A stretch of DNA of 64,000 nt from Elephas maximus indicus (Eukaryota; Chordata; Mammalia; Proboscidea; Elephantidae): assembly GCF_024166365.1 (NCBI RefSeq), contig NC_064827.1:50372635-50436634 (forward strand), in the 5' to 3' direction. The notes below the pieces were generated by a model. That model was not told where the DNA came from. It did no database searches and saw only the letters and a program-made list of their open reading frames with translations. Positions 20,354 through 31,436 of the stretch are shown here, piece after piece. The stretch's first letter is position 1, and the number at the start of each line of letters is the position of its first letter. Made by a program: the position numbers and the translations under genes.

Positions 20354-21034
20354 CAGTCATGTACCACATAACGTCTGTTTGGGCAACGTCTGACTGCATG
20401 TACATCCATGGTCCCATAAGGTTATAATAGAGTTCCGAAATCCCAATTGGAAAACGGAATGCAGCGCATTTAGGCATGTCACACTTGACGATCACGGCGA
20501 TCCTCAAAAACAAAGAATTCTGTAACCTGTTAAGGGATAGGCTATTGAAAACTATAAGGCAACGGAAAATGTGAGAGGGACCTATATCAGATTGTGAAGA
20601 AATTGCTGATGACATGGATTGAGGGTCAAACACATAAGCAGATCCCTCTCAGAATGTTGATGATCACTGCTAAGGCATGAAACTTGTTCAAGATGCTTAA
20701 AGAAAAAACAAGACCAGACTATGATATTGAGTTTAGTGCTCGCTCTGGGTAGTTCCAGTGTCTCAAAGCACATGCACGCTATATGATGCGTGAGTGATGA
20801 GTCTGTGAGTGCTAATACAAAGGTAGGAGAAGAATTTATTGAAACCCTGGATAAACTAATTGTAGGCAGGAGGTTATTTGCCCCAACAGATTTTTAAAAT
20901 GGACGAAACCTCTTTATTTTGGAAGTGAATGCCTGAAAGGATCTTCTTATATAATACGGTGTTTGCAAAATGTCCAAATCACCCAATGTCCTATTTCATA
21001 GAACATATCATGAATGTTAAATGGTACATGACTG
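20354..21034 (+). mobile_element. Tigger/pogo-type DNA transposon remnant with transposase fragment
   Basis: Terminal inverted repeats CAGTCATGTACCACATAACG (20354) and GTTAAATGGTACATGACTG (ending 21034). About 20640-20990 keeps a decayed DDE transposase reading with KMDETSLFWK (around 20900-20925, catalytic Asp in MDET) followed by a stop and MPERI-like text: the jerky/CENP-B-like Tigger transposase. Length 681 bp compared with over 2 kb for autonomous elements. Flanking TA is kept only on the left. Confidence 0.85.
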
Positions 21035-21075
21035 TGCACACAGCCTCCTATTTCATCCCTCTTAATTTGTTTACA

Positions 21076-21235
21076 GAAACCCTCGTGGTGTAGTGGTTAA
21101 GTGCTACGGCTGCTAACCAAGAGGTTGGCAGTTCAAATCCACCATGCGCTCCTTGGAAACTCTGTGGGCCAGTTCTACTCTGTCCTATAGGGTCGCTATG
21201 AGTCAGAAATCAACTCAATGGCAGTGGGTTTTTTT
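21076..21235 (+). repeat. AfroSINE-type SINE, short form
   Basis: GAAACCCTCGTGGTGTAGTG start. Perfect 12-bp target-site duplication AATTTGTTTACA at 21064-21075 and 21236-21247. It sits 30 bp after the Tigger end. Confidence 0.95.
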
Positions 21236-21354
21236 AATTTGTTTACATCAGCATTCTTTAAACTTTATTAGCACCTTTATTTGTATTTTGGAGAGGTAGG
21301 TTCTTTACTGTTCCGTGATATAGTACTGTATAGATAGCTGGTTGTTTTGGTAGT

Positions 21355-21490
21355 CTTGTACATGCATCATCTCACATAATACTCTCAAGCTCCATCAAGT
21401 ATAGGCCCTATTATGATCCTGGTTTTATAGATAGGAAATCTCAGGTTTAGAGAGGGTAGTATGCTGAAGGTCACACAGATAATATTGCAC
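21355..21490 (-). repeat. MIR fragment
   Basis: GTTTTATAGATAGGAAATCT, AGAGAGGGTAGTATGCTGAA and GGTCACACAGATAATATTGC in the antisense MIR order. Confidence 0.7.
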
Positions 21491-21904
21491 AGAATCACTG
21501 TAAGCTAGAAACAGCAGGAACCCAGGGACTTTTTCCTAAGGCTTAATTTATTGGTGTATAAAAAAGAAGCGCAAAAATCTATTCTAAAAGTGTGGGCGTA
21601 TAACTGTGCACGTGTGCATAAGTGATCGAGCACAAGAGAGAATTGGATGAATATGATTGATTTTGAAGACTGGGTCCTGCCACCTTCCATCTGGCCTTCC
21701 TCTCTTTCCCATTTCTGACAGTGATATTACTCACCGCACTTCTGTCTTCACTTCAACTCAGTTCAGTTCAAATCAGTATACCTAAGTCTGAACGAATATG
21801 GTAACCGTGGCTCTCTTTGGATACAGGGATTTCAGGTGATTTTAAATTTATTTTTTATATGTTCTCTCTATTATTGAATTTTTTACAGTGAATATTTAAA
21901 ACCT

Positions 21905-22062
21905 ATATAAAATGGGAATGAATGAGAATAATGACACATTGTGAAAAATGTAACCAACATCACTGAATAATTTGTGTAGAAATTGTTAAATGGGAACCTA
22001 ATTTGCCGTGTAAACTTTCACCTTACACACAATAAAATGTTAATTAAAAAAGCAGAAAAAAG
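21905..22062 (+). repeat. LINE-like 3' end ending in AATAAAA
   Basis: AATTTGCCGTGTAAACTTTC, ACCTTACACACAATAAAATG. It resembles the 3' end of the LINE-like repeat at 29605-30090 (TTGTAAACTTTGACTTAAAG, CACAATAAAA). 21491-21904 has no recognised feature. Confidence 0.5.
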
Positions 22063-22140
22063 AAAACCCTGTGGAGCACAATTCTACTCTGACACACATG
22101 GGGTTGCATAAGTCGGAACAGTCTGGACGGCAACTGGTTA
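22063..22140 (+). repeat. SINE 3' fragment
   Basis: AAACCCTGTGGAGCACAATT, CTACTCTGACACACATGGGG, GACGGCAACTGGTT: third-form SINE lacking its tRNA half. Confidence 0.8.
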
Positions 22141-22200
22141 GCATTCGAATATGTCTCTTTAGAAGTTGAAAAGGATTAAGTAAACCAACACGAGCACATG

Positions 22201-22223
22201 CACACACACACACACACACACAC
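22201..22223. repeat. (CA)n microsatellite
   Basis: About eleven uninterrupted CA units, preceded by CACGAGCACATG. 22224-22792 is intron with no recognised element. Confidence 0.95.
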
Positions 22224-22792
22224 CCCTATATAAAAAGAACAAAGTGATTTTTATTTGGAAAAGAATCTATCCTTGGTCATTTTCATTCCAAAAATCAACT
22301 TTTCACCTCCAATTTCAGAATCTCATAACTTGTTCTCTGCCATTCCAGTGTTCTTTGACCTCAATTTCATAGCCACCAGATGAAGGATTAGAGTAAGTCA
22401 GTTGCCCCAACAGCTAATGCTATATATGCCACCTTCTGCCACAGAGGTAATCTTTCTTCTAGACCCAGGGTTTATTTATTTCTCAAAATTTATTTTTCTT
22501 TGGCAGATTATTTTTAAAGAGTAGCTCATAGTTGTCACATCCTGCAAATAATTATTTTTAAATGTTTTGGATGCTTTTAATTTGAATCTAAACCTGCTGT
22601 ATTTGTAGAATAATGGGAATTGGAAGAGACCTTGGATCTTATCCAACCTCTTGTCTAATACATTTCCTTTCAAATTACCCGACAGGTAGTTGATCAGGAA
22701 TAAATTTATTTGCTGCTTCAGGACCTTTGAAAAAGTCCATGTTTTTCTATTTGCTTTTCACCATTTAGTGACCTGGTCTATGTTCTTTTAAG

Positions 22793-22916
22793 ATGCTAGT
22801 GATCAAAGAGAAGATGTTTATATTGGAAACCACATGCCTTGCCCTGAAAACCTCAATGGTTACTGCATCCATGGAAAATGTGAATTCGTCTATTCTACTC
22901 AGAAGGCTTCTTGTAG
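22793..22916 (+). CDS. TMEFF1: TMEFF1 exon: EGF-like module, first part
   Basis: A 124-bp exon between acceptor CTTTTAAG (ends 22792) and donor GTAAGT (22917). With the carried-over G it reads DASDQREDVYIGNHMPCPEN, then LNGYCIHGKCEF and STQKASC, and ends in AG of an Arg codon. This gives cysteines 1-4 of the EGF-like fold (C..NGYC..GKC..SC). The remaining two cysteines are on the exon at 28364, so the intron splits the module between Cys4 and Cys5. Extracellular, next to the membrane; in the family it can be shed as part of the ectodomain (known of the family). Confidence 0.95.
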
Positions 22917-24224
22917 GTAAGTCAGTACCTCCACGTCAGTGGTGAGAGATTTTCCTGTTTAATGTTCACTGCCCTATAGAAGGCAATGAAATATGGACCA
23001 AATATTATTAAAAAAAAAATTGTATATTTGCATAGAGAAGTAAAAAATAAATAAGCAGCATCATTTGGAGTCTGGCAAGTAACATGCAAACAGAAAAACA
23101 GATGTTACATTAGGTCTTTGAGATTATGGGTTTAAAATTTTTTTAATATAATAGTTATGTTATTTTTAAAATGAAAAATCAACGTGCCATATTATAACAC
23201 TCTTGGTTTTTAGGCAGTCTGTTACGAGGTTGTTCAGAGTGGCTAAAGAATGGTTTAAGAACAGAGAACATTTTGATGAAATAAAATATATCACAAAATA
23301 GATTTCTAAAAGAAAGGTGATGGGGATCTAGAACTAAGTGTGAGGTGAGAGATAGGAAGGGAAAGGTCCCAATTTCAGTTACCTAAGTTGCAGAGAGGTT
23401 AAGTGCCTTGTTTGAGGTCAGCAGCAAGTTAAAAATACAGATGGGACAAGCTAGACCTCAAATTTCGTAATACTCAACCGAAGGCTCTCTCATCTTAGCA
23501 CAGTGCTATTTGCTGCTGTGTCTGTCTGTCTGCCAGTGCCTCTTCTTGCTGTTGCTGCTGCTAGAGAGGAGCTCAGCCTCCGGCTCCTGGGGTTGGTCTG
23601 GTTAGCCAGGTAATGTCTCATATACAAGGGAGACTGTTACCTTTCTGCTGATTTCTGCTTCCTGGAGTTTGGCCTGAATCCTTTTTTTCCCTTTCCTATT
23701 TAAACTGTCTAAACATGGAGAAATATTACTTTACTTTTGTTCTGTTTATATATGAACCTTTCTTTCCTATCAGAAAAAGAAAGTGTCGGAAACCAGGTTT
23801 TTTGATTCACTCCTTTAGCTCCCTGCTCCCAATTTTCTTCCTCGCTCCTCTTATTTAAAAAACATAACAAAACTCTATAAACTGTTAAAAATTGAATAAT
23901 TCTTTGTCGAGCCTTTGGCTTTTTCTGATTGAATATGCTCTGTGTCTTTGAAGGAGCTAGACCCTTATTTATTTTTTTTCCTGAACGCTTAAAAATACAG
24001 ATGTACAGAAGAGAATAGGACAGTTTTAAAACAATATCATACAGTAGATTCCTCATAGTTGTCCCACAGTGGCATGCATATCTTGGTAGAAGTTCAGATC
24101 ATGTTGTCTTCTCAGGATAGGGCATCTTTCATGATACGTACGTGAGGATGAGAGAGAAGGATGTGATAATGATAATGTTGTAATACCAGGGACTGCTAGG
24201 AGGGGATAGTATTTTACTAATTGA
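22917..24224. other. TMEFF1 intron, nothing firm
   Basis: No exon or named repeat. It has a short TGTCTGTCTGTCTG and TTGCTGTTGCTGCTGCT simple-sequence patch at 23517-23565. Confidence 0.45.
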
Positions 24225-24710
24225 TGCTAAGAGGATTGAATTGGTATAGTGGTTATAGGTTTTGGAATCAGATACACCTGCTTGGCCTGTTATTGGCTGT
24301 GTGTCCTTGGGCAAGTTACTTAATGTTTCTAAACCTCATTTTCTGCACCTCTAAAATTGTAATAAATAATAGTTCTTATCATAGGGTTGGATTCCTAAAT
24401 AAATGGTTAACGCACTCAGCTGCTAACCTAAAGGTTAGAGGTTTGAGTCCACTCGGAGGTGCCTTGGAAGAAAGGTCTGGTGATGTACTTCCCAAAAGCC
24501 ACCCATTAAAAGCACTCTGGGGCACAGTTCTACTCTGACATACGTTGGTTGTCATGAGTCAGAATCAACTGGATGGCAACTAGTTTTTGTATTTTTTTTA
24601 AATCATAGGGTTATTAAAATTAAATGAGGTAAAGTTAAGTGTATATGTAAAATGCTTAGCATAAACCTGGTACATAATACATATTTAATAAATAGCAATT
24701 GATATTTTTA
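24225..24710 (+). repeat. MIR split by a SINE
   Basis: 24230-24389 (GTATAGTGGTTATAGGTTTTGG, TGTGTGTCCTTGGGCAAGTT) and 24600-24710 (AAATGAGGTAAAGTTAAGTG, AAAATGCTTAGCATAAACCTGG) are consecutive parts of one MIR. Confidence 0.85.
24390..24600 (+). repeat. AfroSINE-type SINE, third form, inside a MIR
   Basis: TGGTTAACGCACTCAGCTGC, GGAAGAAAGGTCTGGTGATG, CAACTGGATGGCAACTAG. Flanked by ATCATAGGGTT at 24378-24388 and 24602-24612. The 5' end is slightly truncated. Confidence 0.9.
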
Positions 24711-24825
24711 GACTGTAAGGTCCATTAGGTCAAAGGCTGTTTGTTGTGCTGACAGCTGTCTTCCCAGTGACTAGCATAGCACACAGTATGTCCTCAATAA
24801 ATATTTGTTGAATAACATGTGATAA
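24711..24825 (+). repeat. L2 3' tail
   Basis: GACTGTAAGGTCCATTAGGT and GTCCTCAATAAATATTTGTTG. 24826-25124 has nothing recognised. Confidence 0.85.
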
Positions 24826-25124
24826 TTATCAACATTTCCCTCTTCTCTAGATTAGAGAAGTTTCTTTAATGCTAAAGGATATCTGTTCTGCAGTCTTAGA
24901 ACTCCTAAAAAGTAGTTGATCTTTTTCTTTTGCCTGAATGTTTGTTTACAGTGTCTACAAGAAACAGGTCATCGTATCATGTGCACTTCTGCTGTTAGGT
25001 GCGTGTGTTTGGGTGGCAGTAAACGGGCAGGGGATGAACAGCCTTTAGCCATCTACTTTTTATTAGGTTAAAATCAAGCATTATTCCACCATCAATTTGT
25101 TTAATTCTTTCAAGATTATTTAGT

Positions 25125-25575
25125 ACTTGGTGGTACTTACTATATGCCAAATTCTATCTGGCGCAAGGGTTTCAAATTGGAATACAGCAGGAATCCAGGG
25201 ATCATGCTTTCAAAAAGTGTACACTCTCGTAGAAGAGATGGATAAACAATAATTAAAATGTAGTGTGATAAATGCTGTCATACATAGATATACGTGAGGT
25301 GATTTGGGGCTTCACAAAACGTACTTCAACCTTAAGAGGAGTAGGGGATATTGTTGGAGGTGGAGGGAGTGGTAGGATCAGGTTGGAAATGCTACTCGAA
25401 AGTTAAGAGAAGACAGTAGTGAGAAGCATTCCAGGTGGGGTAAAGAGTTCAGAGAGTAATAAGCAGGCCAGAAATCTGTCTGTTTTGTTCACTGATATAT
25501 CCCAAATACCTACTACAGTACGGACACGTAGCAGGTGCTCATTAAACGTGTTGAATGGCTGTGTGAATGAATCAG
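25125..25575. repeat. L2 fragments, antisense then sense tail
   Basis: 25130-25460 (ACTATATGCCAAATTCTATC, AATACAGCAGGAATCCAGGG, GTACACTCTCGTAGAAGAGA) is antisense L2. 25485-25575 (AGCAGGTGCTCATTAAACGT) is a sense L2 tail. 25576-26139 has no recognised element. Confidence 0.55.
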
Positions 25576-26139
25576 CACAGAAAGCCATGGGAGTGAATGA
25601 GATTACCTGTGCAGGATGTGTGGGATGAAAGAAGTAGAGGGTGGAGGATTGAATCCCTGTATCTGCCTTTGATCCATAACATAGAAGGTTAATACTCGAG
25701 GTATTTGGATAGTATAATCAGAAAGGCAGTTTGCAGGAAATAATATCCAGGGTAGGATTGCTTGAACAGTATGTGGCCTAGATATTCTTCTTGACATTCT
25801 GATTTTAATCTTTGTGTTAAGCTACGTCACGAGAGAAGCTGCATGTCTAGGATATTGTTAGATGTCCCTATGGAACTGTTTTTATTTTACTGAGCTTTGA
25901 GTTTTGGCCAGTAACCTACCATGGAGGACATTATTTAAAAAATCTCATGAGACTGTGTTATTGAATTTATTGCAGCTCTGTTGTTGAGGATGATGTTCTC
26001 TGTATCAGATACTGCTCTTTTTAAATGAGGGCCAACAGAAGTTCCGTTGGATGTAATAACAGTAGTAGAACAGCGACTTCTTCTGAACAAATGGTTTGAT
26101 TTTATTTTATGGAGATTGTATTTTGTGTCAGTGAGCATA

Positions 26140-27300
26140 CTACTTTCTTTACAATTCAGTGTTTTTTAGTATATTCACAGAGTTATGCAACCATTACCAC
26201 AATCAATTTTAGAACATTTTATTACCCCGAGAAGAAACCCTGTACCCTGTACTCCTCAATGGCCCCATTCTCCCTAACTCTAGGCAATTGGAATATGCCT
26301 TATTTTTTTCTGAGTCTATAAAGTTGCCTATACTAGACATATTTTAATAATGGAATCATATAATATGTGGTCTTTTGGTATTGGCTTCTTTCACTTAGCA
26401 TAATATTTTCCATGTTTATCCATGTTGTAGAATGTATCAGGATTTCATTGTTTTTTGTGGCTGAATAGTATTTCATTGTGTGGATGATACCACATTTTGT
26501 TTATCTGTTCATCAGTTGATGAACCTTTGGGTTGCTTTGTTGTTGTTGTTAGGTGCGGTTGAGTCGGTTCTGACTCATAGCGACCCTGCGCACAACAACG
26601 AAACCCTGCCTGGTCCTGCACCGTCTTCACAATTGCTTGAATTCATTGTTGCAGCCACTGTGTCATTCCATCTCATTGAGGGTCTTCCTCTTTTTCTCTG
26701 ACCCTCTACTTTACCAAGCATGATGTCCTTCTCCAGGGACTGATCCCTCCTGGTAACATGTCCAAAGTATGTGAGACGATATCTTGCCATCCTTGCTTCT
26801 AAGGAGCGTTCTGATTGTACTTCTTCCAAAACAGATATGTTTGTTCTTTTAGCAGTCCATGGTATATTCAATATTCTTCTGCAACACCACAATTCAAGGG
26901 CATCGGTTCTTGTTCGGTCTTCCGTATTCATTGCCCAGCTTTCACATGCATATGATGCGATTGAAAATACCATGGCTTGGATCAGGTACACATTAGTCCT
27001 CAAGGTGACATCCTTGCTTTTCAACACTTTAAAGAGATCTTTTGCAGCCAATTTGCCAAACAAAACAATAGATCTGCGATCCATTTTGAGTTAATTTTTG
27101 TCCATGTTATGAGGTAGGGGTCCAACTTAATTCTTTTGCTTGTGGAGATTGAGTTGTACCAGCATTATTTGTTGAAGAGACTATTTTTTCTCTATTGTAT
27201 GTCTTGGCACCATTGTTTAAAATCAGTTTGACCATGGAAATATAGAATTATTTCTGGATTCAGTTCTATTCCATTGATCTTTGTATCTACCTTACTACTT
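26140..27300 (-). mobile_element. L1 remnant split by an RTE insertion
   Basis: 26145-26536 is antisense L1 3' UTR and ORF2 end (GGCTGAATAGTATTTCATTG, TTCATCAGTTGATGAACC). 27080-27300 is antisense L1 ORF2 (TTGAGTTAATTTTTGTCCAT, GAGGTAGGGGTCCAACTTAA). The two parts are not adjacent in an intact L1, so sequence was lost as well as gained. Confidence 0.8.
26537..27076 (-). mobile_element. RTE LINE 3' fragment (RTE copy 5)
   Basis: Sense strand ends (CAACAACAA) at 26538. Minus-strand reading FGKLAAKDLFKVLKSKDVTL, IQAMVFSIASYACESWAM and RRILNIPWTAKRTN is the RTE C-terminus, the same as copy 1. 5'-truncated, about 540 bp. Confidence 0.93.
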
Positions 27301-27454
27301 CCCTTGCTACTGTTAGGAAGCTTAGAGCTTAATAGGCCTATTAGCGGGTGTCCAGGAACCTCAGGGTCTGGGTTTTTGGACTTATCTCACCTCTGGCTTC
27401 CCCTTATTTCTCTTCTCCCAGGTTTCTTTTTGTTGTTATTGTTTTGTGTGTATT

Positions 27455-27525
27455 ATTATAACCAAAAACCAAACCAAACCCATTGCTGTTGAGTCGATTC
27501 TGACTCATAGTGACCCTATAAACTA
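27455..27525 (-). repeat. SINE 3' fragment
   Basis: CCAAACCCATTGCTGTTGAG, TCGATTCTGACTCATAGTGA: only the 3' tail of an AfroSINE-type copy. 27526-27939 has nothing recognised. Confidence 0.85.
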
Positions 27526-27939
27526 CCTCAAATTCTTTTTATAATGCGATGTGGGACATTAATACATACACTATCCCTGTACTTCAAATGTTTTATTAAT
27601 CAGTTTCAACTGAAGCTTGACTAATTAATACATTTCACTTCCTTCAGTTGAAAAATATGTATTTTCTGTTAAATATTATAAATGTTTGCCCTGTCAAATT
27701 ATTGCCATCAGTTGACGTTGCCACCTTTTTATTTATTTACTTTTGGTTGGAATTCAGATAATTTCTAAGATTAGTATCTACTTGAAGGCTTTGCTCCGTT
27801 TCTTTCATTAATAACTTGCTTTAATCTCACCCTGCATCTTAAAGGATTATATTTCGTGTACTGAAAAGTATCTTGAATATTTGGCACTATATTCAGAGAA
27901 CTGTAAGTGTTTATACCTATTTATTCAATCATCCCGTAT

Positions 27940-28250
27940 TCAGATATCTAGCTTAAGAAATAACACTAAATGTAAAAGAGTGCACATTCACCAAGATGTT
28001 CACCACACTTAATTTATAATTGTGAAAAACTGGTAATAACTTATATGTCTTAGAATGGGAAATAGATAACTGTATTTTAGCCATTGGATGGAATGTTATA
28101 TATCCTTTTAAAAATAATGATAATAAGGACTGTATAGTGACTTAAAAATTAATGTGAGAATCATAGGTGAAAAAAGTACTATGTAAAAATAAGTGTATCA
28201 AAAAGACCAAAGAAATCACAAATGGCAATTATTTTTTTCAGATGGTGGAA
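27940..28250 (+). repeat. L1M-type ORF2 3' remnant
   Basis: CACCAAGATGTTCACCACAC, AATTTATAATTGTGAAAAAC, CCATTGGATGGAATGTTATA match the sense L1M ORF2 C-terminal region. Confidence 0.7.
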
Positions 28251-28363
28251 GACTGCTTGATTTTCTATTCCTGTTTAAATTTTGTCATTCTTTTATATCT
28301 TTTAAAAGCCTAGAATTATTGGAATTTGTAATTCTTATATGATTACTTTTTTTTCCCTTTCAG

Positions 28364-28522
28364 ATGTGAATCTGGTTACACTGGACAGCACTGTGAAAAG
28401 ACAGACTTTAGCATTCTCTATGTAGTGCCAAGTAGGCAAAAGCTCACTCATGTTCTTATTGCAGCAATTATTGGAGCTGTACAGATTGCCATTATAGTAG
28501 CAATTGTCATGTGTATAACAAG
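28364..28522 (+). CDS. TMEFF1: TMEFF1 exon: end of EGF-like module and transmembrane helix
   Basis: A 159-bp exon between acceptor CCCTTTCAG and donor GTAGGT. It reads (R)CESGYTGQHCEKTDFS, completing the EGF-like fold (Cys5 and Cys6). Then comes VPSRQKLTH, then a hydrophobic helix of about 24 residues, VLIAAIIGAVQIAIIVAIVM, ending CIT before the basic cytoplasmic start. A His stands before the last EGF cysteine (GQHC) where EGF-receptor ligands carry Arg; this is a known TMEFF-family trait. The exon ends in AG of an Arg codon finished at 33081. Confidence 0.95.
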
Positions 28523-29604
28523 GTAGGTAATGCCCTAAGAAATATCAGCTTTAAGTTGGAGGTTGTTAGCTATTAAGCATACTCAAAATTAAAAGGGGCT
28601 TTGAAAGTTCATCAGTCTACCAAGAAAAAATCCTAGGAAGAGATTTCATTGTGAGTCTGACCTCTCCCTGTCTTTCTTCTTTGGAATACAGGGAAGAACT
28701 TATTTCCAGGGCTACAGCTATGTATGGGCTGCATGCAGAGGGAGAATGGGAAGAGTCAATGGCCTATATGAATTTAGGAACCTTACAACTGTGTATCATC
28801 TTCAAGCTTTGCATTCAGGGACAGTGATGGTAGTAGCAGAATTTCTGGAATGGTCTAGCCATATACAGAAGGGCCATGTAGAATTTTTTTAAGCACTGCA
28901 GAACTACAACGTGTTTTAAGCCCTAAGAATATATTTTTTCCATAATAAATATAATAAGGAAGAAATCAGTGGTTAAATAAAAATACTTTTCCTACTCTAT
29001 CATTGCCTTAATATTACTTCCTATTTTGGATCACAGCAATAGGTAATAAGCTTTAAAATTCTATCATAAATAAATCCTTTCTTCATAAGTAAAAGGACTT
29101 AAATGGAGTACAGTTGGCATAAAATGGGTGTTTTCCAAGCTGAATGGAAATAGGTAAGTCAGAACAGAATTGGACATGAGAAAAGTCAGAGCAAATTGAG
29201 CTCATATGGTCTCTATGCTACATCTTCTTGAAGCCTCAAATTTATACTCCAAATCCATTTGCAGGCTTCTTCAGTTGCATGTCTATTCTTCTTGCTCTTT
29301 TAAGGTTTGGTTCAGAAATCTCAAAAGATCATCTCTTTACTCTCTGTCATTATTTTAGGTAGCGTATTGGAGCATATCAAATACAGATATTGGTAAGCTA
29401 GAGGACATTCGTGGCCCATCGATCTAGAAGTCAGACCTTCAGTAATTTCAGCCATCTGGAGCTTGATTTACAAAAAAGCCCTCTGTGTAACAGATAGTTT
29501 TCATAAAGTCAGTGCATTAGACACTAAAGTTAGTGCACTTTATTCCGTAAAACAGATGATCTTCTCTTAGGCAAGACTGCTGATTTTAAATTGGGCAGTA
29601 GATT
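28523..29604. other. TMEFF1 intron, nothing firm
   Basis: No exon and no repeat that I can name. Confidence 0.4.
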
Positions 29605-30090
29605 AAAAGTAGGGGCACACCTGACAGGGAACACAACAGAGAACCCCTAATAGAGCAGGAGAAAAGTGGGATGCAGACCTCAAATTCTAGTAAAAAGACC
29701 AGACTTAATGGTCTGACTGAGACTGGAGGGGTCCCAGAGGATGTGGCCTATGGACCCTGTGTTAGCTCAAAACTAAAACCATTCCTGAAGCCAATGCTTC
29801 AGACAAAAATTAAACTGGACTATAAGACATAAAATGATACTGGTGAGGAGTGTGCTTCTTAGCTCAAATAGACACATGAGACTATATGGGCAGCTCCTGT
29901 CTGGAGGTGAGATGAGAAGGCAGAGGGGTACAGGAGCTGGTTGAATGGACACAGGAAATACAAGGTGGAGAGGAGGAGCGTGCTGTCACATAGTAGGGGG
30001 AGCAACTAGGGTCACATAACAATGTGTGTATAAGTTTTTATATGAGAAACTGGCATGAATTGTAAACTTTGACTTAAAGCACAATAAAAA
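29605..30090 (+). repeat. LINE-like 3' repeat (possibly L1 3' UTR of this lineage)
   Basis: GACAGGGAACACAACAGAGA, TAATGGTCTGACTGAGACTG, GGCAGCTCCTGTCTGGAGGT and a 3' end AAGCACAATAAAAAAAAAG. The same family occurs in reverse at 60478-62833 (split) and as a tail at 21905-22062. The A-rich 3' end with AATAAA marks it as a retroelement 3' end. The family name is unknown to me. Confidence 0.7.
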
Positions 30091-30189
30091 AAAAGAGGAA
30101 AAAAGGGCACAATGACATAAAAAATAATGTCAGAAGAAAGAAAATATAGGAGAAAAAACAAAATATATAACAACAGGGCTGGCTGTGGC

Positions 30190-30790
30190 CATTTCACATA
30201 GGCTCAGAAATTAAGTAATTTACCCATGGTCATCCAGCTAGTAACTGGAAGTGATTGGATTTCGAGTCACTGCTGCTTGATTCCCAAACCCTTTCGCTTT
30301 CCACTGGACAGTCAAGTGTAGTGTTTACGTTGCGGCATCTTGGGAAATATATTTACAAAATAAGACCATCACATGGGAACAGGAGTTGAACTTGATTTTA
30401 TAGCAGTTAAAGATTTTTGAGCAGGGGAAGGGACTTGATAAAAACCATTTTTTGAGAGCCCTAATCTGAGAGTCATTTGCAGAATTCATCAGAGTAGGGA
30501 AGGTGCAAGGCAAGGAAACCATTTAGGACATTCAAGTAAAGCAGGAGTGGTATAATAAGTGATTTGAATGGTGAAAGAAAAATAAGGTAAGGAAAGGGAA
30601 GATTTTGAGGTCTGTTGATAGTGCCTTCTTTAGAAGATTGAAGGATGTGAGAGCCAGTGGGAAGCAACCTTGAGTCCATCACTTCATTCTGGAGAAGTGA
30701 AGAAACTGAAGCCCTGAAATGGGACGTAGTTTGTTAAGGTCATAGAGCTAGTTACAGCCTCTTGCAACTCCTAATCCAGCTTTTTATTGA
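30190..30790 (-). repeat. MIR and L2 fragments
   Basis: 30195-30310: antisense MIR (GGCTCAGAAATTAAGTAATT, ATCCAGCTAGTAACTGGAAG). 30405-30545: antisense L2 (AAGATTTTTGAGCAGGGGAA). 30680-30790: antisense MIR (GAAGAAACTGAAGCCCTGAA). Confidence 0.6.
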
Positions 30791-31254
30791 ACTCTGTGCG
30801 TTTGTTCCCAGTGTGCTATAATCCTCAACTACTAAATTAAAACTACCTGGAAGGTTATATTAAAATTGCCAGCCTCTAATTTGTACCCCAGATCCATTGG
30901 CTGTCTCACAGACACAGTTAGACATCGCAGTAATTTTCTTTTTTTCACTGTATATTTTTAACTGTGTGATAGTGTCTTCAGTATCCACTGACTCCATGGC
31001 TGATGGGTCACTTCTTTGGATTTATCACAGATTTCTCCTTGAGGCCTGTCTTTTTGTTGTGGTATTTTCTCAATCAGAATGTTTTGCTCTCTTGGATTTA
31101 GAATATTGTAATTATCTACCTGGGCTCATCTTCATTGAACTTTTTGGAGAGCCTCTCCCACACAGCACCTTATAGGACACTGTTCATTTATCCCGTGGTG
31201 GCTATTACGTGGTGAGGAGTATTCCTTTAAAAGGCTGTTTCCATTGACCTGCTT

Positions 31255-31424
31255 GTGGAGCCCTGTTGGTGCACTGGTTAAGAGTTCAGCTGCCAATCCA
31301 AAGGTTGGCAGTTCGAATTCACCAGCTGCTCCTTGGAAACCCTACGGGGCAGTTCTGCTCTCCCCTGTAGGGTCTCTATGAGTTGGAATTGACTCCATAG
31401 CAACCGGTTTGGTTTTTGGGTTTT
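31255..31424 (+). repeat. AfroSINE-type SINE, short form
   Basis: GTGGAGCCCTGTTGGTGCAC start. Perfect 12-bp target-site duplication ATTGACCTGCTT at 31243-31254 and 31425-31436. Confidence 0.95.
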
Positions 31425-31436
31425 ATTGACCTGCTT

